Positions 33,500 to 43,124 of a stretch of 64,000 nt of DNA are shown in pieces (the first letter of the stretch is position 1; each line of letters begins with the position of its first letter). The notes below the pieces were generated by a model. The model had not been told where the DNA came from. It made no database searches and saw nothing but the letters and a program-made list of their open reading frames with translations. Position numbers and translations under genes: made by a program. The stretch is from Nitrospirota bacterium (GTDB lineage Bacteria; Nitrospirota; UBA9217), in assembly GCA_035516965.1 (NCBI GenBank), contig DATIZR010000116.1, positions 1-64,000 of the forward strand. The letters are read 5' to 3'.

Positions 33500-34921
33500 C
33501 TACCGCCGGGAATGTTTCTGCATCAGATAGGCGTGCATGGCCTTTGCCGCCCTTCGTCCGGCGCCCATCGCGGAGATGACCGTGGCCGATCCGGTCACGA
33601 TGTCGCCTCCGGCGTAGACACCCTCCCTGCTGGTCCGGCCGGTCTCCTCATCGGCCACGATGTACTTTCTTTTCGTGACCGAGAGGTCCCTGGTGCTTTG
33701 GGCGATGAGCGGGTTCGCGCCGGTCCCGACGGCGATGATCACGACATCCACGGGGATGCGGAACTCGGAACCGGGAACCGGCTTCGGGGTCCGCCTCCCG
33801 GACTCATCGAGCTCGCAGAGGTCCATCCGGACGCACTCGATGGCCGTCACGTCGCCCTGCTCGCCGATGATCCGGACCGGGTTCGTGCAGAGCTCGAAGC
33901 GGATGCCTTCCTCCTGGGCGTGGTGCACTTCCTCCTGCCGGGCGGGAAGTTCGGCCAGCGAGCGGCGGTAGATCATCACGACCTCTCTCGCGCCCAGGCG
34001 AAGGGCGGTACGCGCGGCATCCATGGCCACGTTCCCGCCTCCCGCGACAGCCACGCGGTCGCCCCGCCGGACCGGGGTGTCGTATTCCGGAAAGCGGTAG
34101 GCGCGCATGAGGTTGATCCGGGTGAGAAACTCGTTGGCCGAGTAGACGCCGTTCAGGTTCTCGCCTTCGATCCCCATGAACCGGGGCAGGCCTGCGCCCG
34201 TGCCGATATAACAGGCATCGAACTCCTGCAGCAGTTCGTCGATGCTGATCAGCTTGCCGATCACGGCATTGGTCTGGATCGTCACCCCCACGCGTTTCAG
34301 GGAGTCGATCTCGCGGGCAACGATCTTCTTGGGAAGGCGGAACTCGGGAATGCCGTAGACGAGAACGCCTCCCGCCTCATGGAACGCCTCGAAAATAGTG
34401 ACCGCATGGCCGAGCCGGGCGAGGTCATAGGCGCACGCAAGGCCCGACGGGCCGCTCCCGACAATAGCGACCTTCCTGCCCGTGGGAGGAACCGGGGCAA
34501 GAGGCTTCGAGCCGTTGTTCCGCATTTCGCGGTCCGCCACGAACCGCTCGAGCCTGCCGATGCCCACGGGGTCCATTTTCTTTGCCAACGTGCAGTTCTT
34601 TTCGCACTGGCTCTCCTGCGGACAGACCCGTCCGCAGACCGCCGGCAGCAGGTTGGACTCCCGGATGATGGCGCTGGCTCCGTCCAGATCACCCTCTCTC
34701 ACGGCCTTGATGAACCGCGGGATCGGAACATGGACGGGACAGCCGGCCACGCACTTCGGGTCCCGGCACTGAATGCACCGCTCCGCCTCCTGCAGCGCCA
34801 GCTCGTCCGTGTAACCCAGGCAGACCTCCTCAAAGTTCGTCTTCCTGACCAAAGGGTCCTGCTCGGGAATGGGGGTTTTCCGCGGGGAGATCTTCTTGGG
34901 TTTTTTGACTTCAGAATTCAT
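33500..34921 (-). CDS. nfnB: NfnB: NADP-binding flavin/iron-sulfur subunit of NADH-dependent ferredoxin:NADP oxidoreductase (SudA/GltD-like)
   Basis: The protein of about 473 residues resembles the glutamate synthase small chain. The N-terminal cysteine clusters ERCIQCRDPKCVAGCPVHVPIP and CGRVCPQESQCEKNC bind two [4Fe-4S] clusters. Two Rossmann domains follow: GSGPSGLACAYDLARLGHAV for FAD and VAVAGGGNVAMDAARTALRLG for NAD(P)H. TSREGVYAGGDIVTG is the late FAD-contact motif. With NfnA just upstream it should form NfnAB, which bifurcates electrons among NADPH, NAD and ferredoxin; sulfide dehydrogenase (SudAB) is an older name for the same complex. The ATG at 34921 was taken; an in-frame ATG at 34945 adds eight residues, and a GGAGGAAGG lies between them, far from 34921. 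Confidence 0.9.
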   Translation of the reverse strand: MNSEVKKPKKISPRKTPIPEQDPLVRKTNFEEVCLGYTDELALQEAERCIQCRDPKCVAGCPVHVPIPRFIKAVREGDLDGASAIIRESNLLPAVCGRVCPQESQCEKNCTLAKKMDPVGIGRLERFVADREMRNNGSKPLAPVPPTGRKVAIVGSGPSGLACAYDLARLGHAVTIFEAFHEAGGVLVYGIPEFRLPKKIVAREIDSLKRVGVTIQTNAVIGKLISIDELLQEFDACYIGTGAGLPRFMGIEGENLNGVYSANEFLTRINLMRAYRFPEYDTPVRRGDRVAVAGGGNVAMDAARTALRLGAREVVMIYRRSLAELPARQEEVHHAQEEGIRFELCTNPVRIIGEQGDVTAIECVRMDLCELDESGRRTPKPVPGSEFRIPVDVVIIAVGTGANPLIAQSTRDLSVTKRKYIVADEETGRTSREGVYAGGDIVTGSATVISAMGAGRRAAKAMHAYLMQKHSRR

Positions 34922-35084
34922 AACGGCAGTTAAACCTTCCTCCATGAAGAAAATAAGGGCCGCCGTTGCTAAGCAACAAGCGGCTCGGGAACGGTCTCTG
35001 GTCCTTCCTTCGCCCGAACCCGGCGCTTACGAGTGGCGACGCGAGGCGGGTGTGATCTTGGCACATTTGGTGGTTAACGGACCC

Positions 35085-35930
35085 TTATTCGCACAGTGCG
35101 CCCGCGTGGCGCTGGCGCCACGATTCAAAGGACTCCTTCTGCTCGGCCGTGTACTTCTTCAGCCGGTTCATCAGGCTGTCCCAGTCCACGAGGTGCCCGT
35201 CGAACTCCGGACCGTCCGTGCAGGCGAAGAGCGTCTCATTGCCCACGGTCACCCGGCAGCCGCCGCACATGCCGGTCCCGTCGACCATGATCGGATTCAG
35301 GCTGACCACGGTCTTGACGCCGAAGGGCCTCGTCGTTTCCGCGACGCTTTTCATCATGATCGCCGGGCCCACGGCCACCACCAGACCCGTGTCCCGCTTC
35401 TCCAGTTCCTGCTTCAGGGCCATGGTCACCAGCCCCTTGAGCCCCCTGCTTCCGTCATCGGTCGTCACGATCACGCGGTCGTTCACCCGCGACATCTCCT
35501 GCTCGTAGATCAGCAGATCGGCCGACCGGGCGCCCATAATGCAGACGACCTCGTTGCCGGCGGCTTTGAAGGCACGCGCGATGGGATAGAGGGGGGCAGT
35601 TCCGAAACCGCCTCCCACGAGTATGACCTTGCCGAACCGTTCGATATGCGTGGGATTGCCGAGCGGCCCGCAGAGATCGAGCACATCGTCTCCGGCCTGG
35701 AGCTTCGACATCTCGGCCGTGGTCTTTCCGACCGCCATCACGATCAGGCTGATCGTCCCTTCGTGCGGATCGATGTCGGCAAGTGAAAGCGGGATGCGCT
35801 CACCGCTCTCGTGGAGCCTGATGATCACGAACTGGCCCGGCTGCGCCTTCTTCGAAATGAGCGGAGCGGCGATCTTGTAGTAGAACACGTCAGGAGTGCG
35901 GAGCAGTTTTTTTTCGATTATCTTAGCCAA
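35085..35930 (-). CDS. nfnA: NfnA: FAD/[2Fe-2S] subunit of NADH-dependent ferredoxin:NADP oxidoreductase (SudB-like)
   Basis: The 281-residue protein is of the ferredoxin-NADP reductase/PyrK type. It shows the FAD-binding barrel (GQFVIIRLHESGERIPLSLADID), the NAD-binding region (VILVGGGFGTAPLYPIARAFKAAGNEV), and a C-terminal [2Fe-2S] site (CGGCRVTVG, a later ACTDGPEFDGH). This composition and its place directly upstream of nfnB identify NfnA. Translation appears to start at a TTG (35930) giving MAKIIEKKLLRTPDVFYYK, with AAGGA 11 bases upstream; no ATG is available near the family start. A 139-base gap separates it from nfnB. Confidence 0.9.
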   Translation of the reverse strand: MAKIIEKKLLRTPDVFYYKIAAPLISKKAQPGQFVIIRLHESGERIPLSLADIDPHEGTISLIVMAVGKTTAEMSKLQAGDDVLDLCGPLGNPTHIERFGKVILVGGGFGTAPLYPIARAFKAAGNEVVCIMGARSADLLIYEQEMSRVNDRVIVTTDDGSRGLKGLVTMALKQELEKRDTGLVVAVGPAIMMKSVAETTRPFGVKTVVSLNPIMVDGTGMCGGCRVTVGNETLFACTDGPEFDGHLVDWDSLMNRLKKYTAEQKESFESWRQRHAGALCE

Positions 35931-36244
35931 GATCGTGTCATTCCTTTGAAAGGAGTTAAAGGAGCCGGATCAGAAGCAGACATGCAAGCCCGGACGTAAA
36001 CAGCGTCAAGGACTAGCCATTGAAACAAGGCGGACTTCCGCTAACTTCGCGTGACACCTTACCACTTTTTTAAAATCAATGGAATAAAAAAATCTCTAGA
36101 GTTATGAAGGCAAGTAACTGTGCACAAGGCGGGTATCCGGGGGACGCTTGCCAAGGTGACGCTGCGGACGGCCCGTCTCCCGCACCATGATAACATATGG
36201 TTTGATTCCTCATGGGATCAGACGGTCGTGGTCTCCGGGTCCCC
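35931..36244. other. Gene-free stretch (314 bases)
   Basis: It lies between the EAL gene end and nfnA on the minus strand and should hold the nfnA promoter. The central 60 bases (36050-36115) are AT-rich. A GGGACGCTTGCC stretch was compared with c-di-GMP riboswitches but lacks the paired stems. Nothing else is recognised. Confidence 0.45.
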
Positions 36245-37099
36245 TCAGATCATGCCGCCCGCCTGATCGCAGCCGATCGGCCGTGAGAAGAGATAGCCCT
36301 GGCCGAACCCGCAGTGAAGAGCCTTGACCTGTGCCACCTGGTCTTCTGTCTCCAGCCCTTCCGCGATAACGCCGATATGCATGTCCCGGGCAAGGAGCAT
36401 GATCATTTTGACGATCTGCTGGTTCTCCCCGTTTGCGCCCATTCCCTGGATGAAGGAGCGGTCGATCTTGAGCCCGTCGATCGGCAGGCGATGGAGGTAG
36501 CTGAGCGGCGAATAGCCGGTCCCGAAGTCATCGATGTACAGCTGGACCCCCAGCGACTTCAGCTGGGCAAGGATGGCGATCGTCTCTTCGGGAGTTTCTA
36601 TGATGACGTTTTCCGTGATCTCGTGTCGGGCGTCCTCGCCGACACGGGCATACGGCCCGCGAGCCTGAAGCTCGAATCCCACCAGGTCCGGCTGGACCAT
36701 CTGCTTGTTCGACAGGTTGATGCTGACGAACAGGCGATGGCCTCGCGGGAACCGGGCCTGCCACTCCTGCATCTGCCGGCACGACTCCCGGAGCACCAGG
36801 CGGTCGATGGACACGATCATCCCCGTCTCTTCGGCCATGGGGATGAAATCGCCGGGAGCAATCAGGCCGCGCTCCGGGTGCTGCCAGCGGACCAGTGCCT
36901 CGAACCCGGCGAGACTGTTCGTCACGAGCGAGAGGATGGGCTGATAGAACACCACGAATTCCCCGCGCTCCACCGCCCTCCGGAGATCGGTCTCCAGATA
37001 CAGCCGCTTGAGTGCATGCGCATGCATGCCCGGCTCGAATACCACATAGCTGGTGAACCGCGCCTCTCCAATGACCTTGTCGGGAATCAGGACCTTCAT
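36245..37099 (-). CDS. EAL-domain cyclic-di-GMP phosphodiesterase
   Basis: The 284-residue protein consists of a short N-terminal part (about 35 residues) and one EAL domain. Catalytic motifs are kept: FEALVRW (EAL), SINLSNKQM, EITEN (metal Glu), DDFGTGYSPLSYLHRLPIDGLKIDRSF (DD pair and catalytic-loop Lys), IAEGLE and GFGQGYLFSRPI. It should hydrolyse c-di-GMP to pGpG. No GGDEF, receiver, PAS or membrane domain is visible, so input must come through the short N-terminus or a partner. The segment between SNKQM and EITEN (GFELQARGPYARVGEDARH) is atypical compared with other EAL proteins, though of normal length. The ATG at 37099 lacks a strong Shine-Dalgarno sequence. Confidence 0.88.
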   Translation of the reverse strand: MKVLIPDKVIGEARFTSYVVFEPGMHAHALKRLYLETDLRRAVERGEFVVFYQPILSLVTNSLAGFEALVRWQHPERGLIAPGDFIPMAEETGMIVSIDRLVLRESCRQMQEWQARFPRGHRLFVSINLSNKQMVQPDLVGFELQARGPYARVGEDARHEITENVIIETPEETIAILAQLKSLGVQLYIDDFGTGYSPLSYLHRLPIDGLKIDRSFIQGMGANGENQQIVKMIMLLARDMHIGVIAEGLETEDQVAQVKALHCGFGQGYLFSRPIGCDQAGGMI

Positions 37100-37354
37100 T
37101 TCTTTATCGGATAAACAGCCTGAAAACCCTGATTGTCTTCGGGAAAAAGCATGGCCTACGTTCACCGAAGAGTGCGGGCGACGGTGCTGTGATCCGAGAG
37201 GAACGACAAAAAAATTGCGCAATATTGCACAGGCGGGCGACCTGTCCATACCCCAAAAATACCTTGGCGGCATAGGCTTGAAACGTGACCCGCTGTCATA
37301 CAAAGGCCTTTACTCCCGCTCGATGTGGTGGTAATATGTCGTTTTCTCACCGCT

Positions 37355-40162
37355 ATGGACAAGATCATCCTTAAAGGCTGCCGCCAGCACAACCTCAAGA
37401 ACATCGACCTCGAGATCCCGAGGGACCGGCTCGTCGTGATCACCGGCCTGTCCGGCTCCGGGAAATCGTCGCTCGCCTTCGACACGATCTATGCGGAAGG
37501 CCAGCGGAGGTATGTGGAAAGCCTGTCCGCCTACGCCCGCCAGTTCCTGGGCCAGATGGACAAGCCGGACGTGGATTCCATCGACGGACTCTCTCCGGCC
37601 ATCGCCATCGAACAGAAGACGACGAGCAAGAACCCCCGGTCCACCGTCGGGACCGTGACCGAGGTGTACGACTATCTCCGCCTGCTCTTCGCCCGGATCG
37701 GCCGTCCCTACTGCTACAAGTGCGGCAGGGAGATCGCTGCCCAGACCGTGCAGCAGATCACCGACGCGGTCATGGCGCTCCCCAGGGACACGCGCATCCA
37801 GGTGCTTGCGCCTATTGTGCGCGGCAGGAAAGGCGAGTACAAGAAGGAGCTCATGGCCGCCGCGGCATCGGGCTATGTACGCGCCCGCGTGGACGGCGCG
37901 CTCAGGGACCTGAACGAACCGGTTCCGATGGACAAGAAGAAGAAGCACGACATCGAGATCATCATCGACCGCCTCGTTGTGAAGCCCGGCATTGAAAGGC
38001 GGCTGGCCGAGTCCATTGAGACCGCGCTCCGCCAGGCCGAGGGTATCGTGCTCGTCAACCTCGTGGACGAGAAAAGGGACCTGCTCTACAGCGAAAAGCT
38101 TGCCTGCATCGTGGACGGCATCAGCTATCCCGAGTTGACGCCCCAGATCTTCTCCTTCAACAGCCCCCAGGGCGCCTGCCCCACCTGCGACGGGCTCGGG
38201 GGCCTGCTCGAATTCGACCCCGGCCTCATCGTTCCCAACCCCAACCTCTCGCTCCGCGAAGGCGCGATCAAGCCCTGGGCCAAGCGAACGTCGTTCCAGT
38301 ATTTCCAGATGCTCGACTCGGTCGCCCGCAACTGCGGCTTCGATGTGAATACACCCTTCAAGGAGCTGAAGCAGGCGCAGCAGAAGATGCTGCTCCATGG
38401 CACAACGGAGAACGGGGCAAAAACGCCGGGCCGGGGCGGCAAAGAGGCCACATGCAAACCCTTTGAGGGCATCCTTGCGAACCTCAGGAGCCGCTACGAC
38501 GAGACCGACTCCTTCGCGACCCAGTGGGAGCTCGAGCAGTACATGAGCTACCAGACCTGCCCCGACTGCACGGGCAGCCGCCTGCGCAGGGAATCGCTCG
38601 CCATCAAGGTGGCGGACCTGAACATCCATGACGTCACGCGCATGAGCATCAAGCAGGCGCTGGCGTTCTTTTCCGACCTGTCGCTCAACCCCCGGGAGAC
38701 CGTCATCGCGCAGCGGATCCTGAAGGAGATCCGGGAGCGGCTCGGGTTCATGGTGCACGTGGGACTCGACTACCTCACCCTGGACCGGGGGTCGGCCACG
38801 CTCTCCGGAGGCGAGGGACAGCGCATCCGGCTCGCGACCCAGATCGGTTCTTCCCTCGTGGGCGTGCTCTATATCCTGGACGAGCCCTCCATCGGCCTGC
38901 ACCAGCGGGACAACCGCAGGCTCCTGGACACGCTCTTCCGGCTGCGCGACCTGGGAAACACGGTACTCGTGGTAGAGCACGACGAGGAGACCATCCGGTC
39001 GGCCGACCACGTGATCGACATGGGGCCGGGTGCGGGCGTGCACGGCGGCGAGATCGTCGCAAAGGGCACGCCCGAGGAGATCCAGCAGGTGCCCCAGTCG
39101 CTCACCGGCCAATACCTCTCGGGCCAGGCCTTCATCACCGTGCCGAAAGCGCGGAGGCGCTCCGAGCGGGCCGTCACCGTCGTGAACGCGAGCGAGAACA
39201 ACCTGAAGAACATCACGGTGCCGTTTCCACTCGGCCTGTTCACCTGCGTCACCGGCGTGTCCGGGTCCGGAAAGAGCACGCTCGTCGTCGACATCCTCTA
39301 CCGTGCCCTCGCCCAGCGGCTCTACCGCTCCACGGAGCGGGCGGGCGCACACAAGGACATCCGGGGGCTGGAGCACATCGACAAGGTGATCGACATCGAC
39401 CAGTCGCCCATCGGCAGGACGCCCCGCTCGAACCCAGCCACCTACACGGGCGTCTTCGGCCCGGTCCGCGACCTCTTCGCGCAGCTCCCGGAGTCGCGCA
39501 TGCGCGGCTACAAGCCGGGCCGGTACAGCTTCAACGTGAAGGGCGGCCGGTGCGAGGCCTGCGAAGGCGACGGCCTGATCAAGATCGAGATGCATTTCCT
39601 GCCCGATGTATACGTGACCTGCGACGTGTGCCACGGCAGCCGCTACAACCGCGAGACCTTGGACGTCCGGTACAAGGGGAAGAACATTGCCGATGTGCTG
39701 GCCATGACCGTGGAGCAGGCCCATGATTTCTTCCAGAACGTTCCGGCCGTCAAATCCAAGCTCCAGACGCTCCTCGACGTGGGACTCGGGTACATCACCC
39801 TGGGCCAGTCGGCGACCACGCTCTCGGGCGGCGAGTCCCAGCGCGTCAAGCTCTCGAAGGAGCTTTCGCGGCGCGCCACCGGCCGGACGCTCTACATCCT
39901 GGACGAACCCACGACGGGCCTGCACTTCGCGGACACCCAGAAGCTGCTCGACATGCTGAACCAGCTCGTGGATACGGGCAACACGGTTGTCGTGATCGAA
40001 CACAACCTGGATGTGATCAAGACCGCGGACTGGATCATAGACCTCGGCCCCGAAGGGGGCGACCGGGGCGGCACGATCGTGGCCCAGGCGACGCCCGAGG
40101 ACGTTGCGAAGGTGAAGGAATCCTACACGGGGCAGTTTCTGAAAAGAATATTGAAGAACTGA
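37355..40162 (+). CDS. uvrA: Excinuclease ABC subunit A
   Basis: The 935-residue nucleotide-excision-repair damage sensor. Two ABC ATPase units are evident: Walker [10 protein letters not shown] and GVSGSGKST, and signatures [12 protein letters not shown] and [29 protein letters not shown] and [14 protein letters not shown] are the Walker B regions. Zinc-binding cysteine pairs occur as CPTC, CPDC, and CEAC followed by CDVC. It loads UvrB onto damaged DNA. The ATG at 37355 ([22 protein letters not shown]) fits the family start; no clear Shine-Dalgarno sequence is visible, and an in-frame GTG 30 bases upstream is less likely. Transcribed alone, divergent from the EAL gene. Confidence 0.97.
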   Translation: MDKIILKGCRQHNLKNIDLEIPRDRLVVITGLSGSGKSSLAFDTIYAEGQRRYVESLSAYARQFLGQMDKPDVDSIDGLSPAIAIEQKTTSKNPRSTVGTVTEVYDYLRLLFARIGRPYCYKCGREIAAQTVQQITDAVMALPRDTRIQVLAPIVRGRKGEYKKELMAAAASGYVRARVDGALRDLNEPVPMDKKKKHDIEIIIDRLVVKPGIERRLAESIETALRQAEGIVLVNLVDEKRDLLYSEKLACIVDGISYPELTPQIFSFNSPQGACPTCDGLGGLLEFDPGLIVPNPNLSLREGAIKPWAKRTSFQYFQMLDSVARNCGFDVNTPFKELKQAQQKMLLHGTTENGAKTPGRGGKEATCKPFEGILANLRSRYDETDSFATQWELEQYMSYQTCPDCTGSRLRRESLAIKVADLNIHDVTRMSIKQALAFFSDLSLNPRETVIAQRILKEIRERLGFMVHVGLDYLTLDRGSATLSGGEGQRIRLATQIGSSLVGVLYILDEPSIGLHQRDNRRLLDTLFRLRDLGNTVLVVEHDEETIRSADHVIDMGPGAGVHGGEIVAKGTPEEIQQVPQSLTGQYLSGQAFITVPKARRRSERAVTVVNASENNLKNITVPFPLGLFTCVTGVSGSGKSTLVVDILYRALAQRLYRSTERAGAHKDIRGLEHIDKVIDIDQSPIGRTPRSNPATYTGVFGPVRDLFAQLPESRMRGYKPGRYSFNVKGGRCEACEGDGLIKIEMHFLPDVYVTCDVCHGSRYNRETLDVRYKGKNIADVLAMTVEQAHDFFQNVPAVKSKLQTLLDVGLGYITLGQSATTLSGGESQRVKLSKELSRRATGRTLYILDEPTTGLHFADTQKLLDMLNQLVDTGNTVVVIEHNLDVIKTADWIIDLGPEGGDRGGTIVAQATPEDVAKVKESYTGQFLKRILKN

Positions 40163-40285
40163 GCTCGGCAATCGAGCGGTTATTTTCCCCTTTTCATTTT
40201 TTAAGCTTCCCTATACAATGAGCCCTGACCAACATTCCCGGTCTGCTTTTTCCTTTTTCAGTTTTATTTCAAACCCGGAGGTCTT

Positions 40286-40759
40286 ATGACCCGCCTATAT
40301 TCTCTCCTGTTCATCACCGCTCTTCTGTTCACGGCATCAGCTTGCGGGAGCACCAAACCCCCGACGGCCCCCGCGACCCAAGGCAACAAGGTCATCGCCT
40401 CCCTCCAGGACCTGAGCAGCATGTACGGAAAGAAGAACCTTTCCGGGTTCATGCGGCTGATCTCCGACGGCTACAAGGACCGGAAGGAGTTCAGCGCAGC
40501 TCTTGAGGCGGTCTTCGCGAAATACGACACCGCGCAGTTCACGGTCCAGTACTCCCGCATGTACATCACGGTCGAGGACAAGGGAATGACCAGGGCCACC
40601 TTCAACTGGGACGGCAGTTGGGAGACAAAAGGGGGCGCCGTCCTGAAGAACAGCGGCAGGGCCACCTTCGCGTTCGATCCGAAGGACGCGCGCCTCGTCT
40701 CGTTCGACGGCAAGAACCCATTCCTGCCGCAGCCCGCGGAAGCGCCGGGAAAGAAGTAG
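40286..40759 (+). CDS. Small lipoprotein, NTF2-like in outline
   Basis: The 157-residue protein has a signal with lipobox (LYSLLFITALLFTASACGS, Cys about residue 20). A Thr/Pro-rich linker precedes a domain of about 110 residues with ASLQDLSSMYGKKNLSGFMRLISDGYKDRKEF, reminiscent of NTF2-like proteins (an early helix followed by strands TVQYSRMYITVED and RATFNWDGSWE). The precise function is unknown. A strong CCGGAGGTC precedes the ATG. It sits 123 bases after uvrA and 115 bases before nadB; the three are on the same strand but need not be linked. Confidence 0.7.
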   Translation: MTRLYSLLFITALLFTASACGSTKPPTAPATQGNKVIASLQDLSSMYGKKNLSGFMRLISDGYKDRKEFSAALEAVFAKYDTAQFTVQYSRMYITVEDKGMTRATFNWDGSWETKGGAVLKNSGRATFAFDPKDARLVSFDGKNPFLPQPAEAPGKK

Positions 40760-40874
40760 CCAGCCCTCATTTCGAAGCAGATGACCCTGAAGGAGGGAAG
40801 CGCGAATCTTCTGGCGTCGCGCCGGCTCATTGTAGGGTGTTCTTGCTAGGAATTGAGAAATCCGGATTACGGAT

Positions 40875-42452
40875 ATGAGCGGAATGAACTATACCGAAGA
40901 ACACATCCAGACCGACTTCCTCATCATCGGCGGCGGCGTTGCCGGCCTGCGGGCCGCTGTCGAGCTGGCAAGCAACGGCGAGGTGCTGGTCGTGACCAAG
41001 GATGCGCCGTCGGAGAGCAGCAGCGAGTACGCCCAGGGCGGCGTGGCCGTGGCTCTTTCCGACGAGGACGAGATCTCGATCCACCTCGACGACACGATCA
41101 GGGCCGGCGACGGCCTGTGCCTGCGCAAGGCCGTGGGGACCCTCGTCGAAGAGGGCCCGACGCGCATCCGGGAACTCATCCTCTGGGGCGCCGAGTTCGA
41201 CAAGGAGGGATCGAAGCTCGCCTTCACCCAGGAAGCCGCCCATACCAAGAGGCGGATCCTCCACGCCCAGGGCGACTCTACGGGCCGGGAGATCATGCGC
41301 GTGCTGACCGACAAGGTCCGCTCCTCCCGGACCGTCTCCAAGATCGATTTTGCTTTCACGCGCGACCTCATCATCCGGGAGGGGCGTTGCGTGGGCGCCG
41401 TCGTCTGCCAGCAGGCGCTCAAAAAGGTCCTGATCATTTCGGCCCGCGCCGTCCTGCTCGCAACGGGGGGGGCAGGCCAGCTCTACAAGCGCACGACGAA
41501 CCCGGCGGTCTCGACCGGCGACGGCATGGCCATGGCCTTCCGGGCGGGCGCCGAACTGGTGGACATGGAATTCGTGCAGTTCCATCCCACCGCGCTCTTC
41601 CGCGAGGGCGCGCCGCAGTTCCTGCTGTCCGAAGCCATGCGCGGAGAGGGCGGCATGCTCAAAAACATCAACGGCGTGCGGTTCATGGACGACTACTCGC
41701 CCTCGCGCGAGCTCGCGCCTCGCGACGTGGTCACCCGCGCCATCCACGCGGAAATGGCGGCGACCGGAGCCGACCATGTCTTCCTGGACATGACCCACCT
41801 GAACGCCGGCTATGTCATGCAGCGGTTCCCGCGCATCTACCGGACGTGCAAGGGCCTCGGCATCGACATCACCGCAGAGCCGATCCCGGTATCGCCCGCC
41901 GCTCATTACATCATGGGCGGCGTCAGGACGGACCTCTGGGGAGCGACGAGCGTACCGGGCCTCTTTGCGGCCGGCGAGACCGCATGTACCGGTGTGCACG
42001 GCGCAAACCGACTCGCGAGCAATTCTCTGCTGGAGGGGCTGGTGTATGGCGAGCGGGCGGGCCTCGCGGCGTCGCGCTATGCCAGGAGGCACGTCAACCG
42101 GCCTGCGCGCCTGTCGCGGAACCTGCCGATGCGGAAGGACCATGGCCCTGAAAAGGCCGCGGGAGTTTCCGAGATACGGGTGTCGCTCAAGAGACTGATG
42201 TGGGAGAAGGTCGGGATCGTGCGCAACAAGCAGGACCTGACCGGGGCGCTCAGACAGCTCCGGGAGTGGGACCGGCTCATGAAAGGACACGGTCCGGACC
42301 GCAGCCTTTTCGAACTCAGGAACATGCTCACGTCATCCATGCTCATCACCCGCTCGGCATTATTAAGGGAGGGCAGTGTGGGCGCTCATTTCAGGAGCGA
42401 TTTCCCGGGGAAGGGGAAGAACTGGAGAAAAAGGACCATAATTACGAAATGA
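40875..42452 (+). CDS. nadB: L-aspartate oxidase
   Basis: The 525-residue flavoenzyme oxidises aspartate to iminoaspartate for NAD synthesis and can use fumarate as acceptor anaerobically. It shows the FAD-binding IIGGGVAGLRAAVELASNG, SSSEYAQGGVAVALSDEDEI, the substrate region QFHPTALF, RDVVTRAIHAEM, GGVRTDLWGATSVPGLFAAGE and TGVHGANRLASNSLLEGLVYG. The C-terminal helical domain is present. The ATG at 40875 follows GGATTACGGAT; a second ATG nine bases on is possible. nadA and nadC are not in the window. Confidence 0.95.
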   Translation: MSGMNYTEEHIQTDFLIIGGGVAGLRAAVELASNGEVLVVTKDAPSESSSEYAQGGVAVALSDEDEISIHLDDTIRAGDGLCLRKAVGTLVEEGPTRIRELILWGAEFDKEGSKLAFTQEAAHTKRRILHAQGDSTGREIMRVLTDKVRSSRTVSKIDFAFTRDLIIREGRCVGAVVCQQALKKVLIISARAVLLATGGAGQLYKRTTNPAVSTGDGMAMAFRAGAELVDMEFVQFHPTALFREGAPQFLLSEAMRGEGGMLKNINGVRFMDDYSPSRELAPRDVVTRAIHAEMAATGADHVFLDMTHLNAGYVMQRFPRIYRTCKGLGIDITAEPIPVSPAAHYIMGGVRTDLWGATSVPGLFAAGETACTGVHGANRLASNSLLEGLVYGERAGLAASRYARRHVNRPARLSRNLPMRKDHGPEKAAGVSEIRVSLKRLMWEKVGIVRNKQDLTGALRQLREWDRLMKGHGPDRSLFELRNMLTSSMLITRSALLREGSVGAHFRSDFPGKGKNWRKRTIITK

Positions 42453-42527
42453 CGATGCGTGATCCGGTTCAGCGATCGATGTTCCGGACAGGGACGGATC
42501 ACAGCGGCTCCGCTGCCGGCAATAACG

Positions 42528-42560
42528 AAAAAGCCCTTCTGATTTCAGAAGGGCTTTTTC
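42528..42560. terminator. Bidirectional intrinsic terminator between nadB and slp
   Basis: AAAAAGCCCTTCTGA/TCAGAAGGGCTTTTT is a perfect inverted repeat with A- and T-runs on both sides. It can stop transcription from nadB (plus) and from slp (minus). Confidence 0.92.
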
Positions 42561-42566
42561 TTCGCC

Positions 42567-43124
42567 TCACCACCATCCGGGTGGAGGCGGCCACGGCCCC
42601 CAGTAGGGATTATACCCGTACGGGCCATAATCATAATAGGAATACGGATAGGGATAGGCGTAATAGAGCGGCTCCTCTTCCCAGAGATAGACCTGCCTGA
42701 TCTCGAAAAGGGGATAAACATAATCCATCTCGTCGATCTTACCCTCCCTTGTCTCCCGGAACTCACCGGCAAGAGTGACCTCCCTCCCCGCCTTGTACAC
42801 AACAGGATCGAGCATGCCCTTCTGCTTCGCGTAGACCGCCAGATACCTTCCCTGCATCTCTTCTCCCGTCTTCGGGTACCCGAACGAGTCCACGGGCACG
42901 TACAATACCTCAAGCTCCGAGCCCTGCGCGGTCAAGCGGTCATTCACGATGATGCCGCCGAGAATGAACACCTTACCGCGGTATGCATCCGGCGTTTCCC
43001 GAAGCCGGGCCAGCGAGACATCCCGCTCCCCCTGCCTCATCAGATCACGGCTCAGAACCGGAGCGCAGGAGGAAAGAAGCGCAACGGCGGCTCCCATTGC
43101 CGCCAGGATCAATACCTTTTTCAT
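42567..43124 (-). CDS. slp: Slp-family outer-membrane lipoprotein with aromatic/proline-rich tail
   Basis: The 185-residue protein has a signal with lipobox LLSSCAP (Cys at about 20). The Slp domain follows: SLARLRETPDAYRGKVFILGGIIVNDR, LEVLYVPVDSFGYP, RYLAVYAKQKGMLDP, and VTLAGEFRETREGKIDEMDYVYPLFEIRQVYLWEE. Slp is a starvation-inducible outer-membrane lipoprotein in E. coli; its biochemical role is unclear. The last 30 residues are an unusual Tyr/Pro/Trp-rich tail (YAYPYPYSYYDYGPYGYNPYW). GGGAGAGAG supports the ATG at 43124. It is convergent with nadB and shares its terminator. Confidence 0.88.
   Translation of the reverse strand: MKKVLILAAMGAAVALLSSCAPVLSRDLMRQGERDVSLARLRETPDAYRGKVFILGGIIVNDRLTAQGSELEVLYVPVDSFGYPKTGEEMQGRYLAVYAKQKGMLDPVVYKAGREVTLAGEFRETREGKIDEMDYVYPLFEIRQVYLWEEEPLYYAYPYPYSYYDYGPYGYNPYWGPWPPPPGWW

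Noticed and set aside
36100-36200. Possible c-di-GMP (GEMM) riboswitch, because of a GGGACGC stretch near the EAL gene
   Set aside because: The paired stems and tetraloop-receptor segments are absent, and the site lies at the 3' side of the EAL gene rather than in a leader.
37310-40171. A 953-codon open frame on the minus strand opposite uvrA
   Set aside because: It is the antisense shadow of uvrA in GC-rich DNA. The plus strand carries all UvrA motifs; the antisense protein is His/Arg/Val-rich with no recognisable domain.
40827-42290. A 487-codon open frame on the minus strand opposite nadB
   Set aside because: Antisense shadow; the plus strand encodes a full L-aspartate oxidase.
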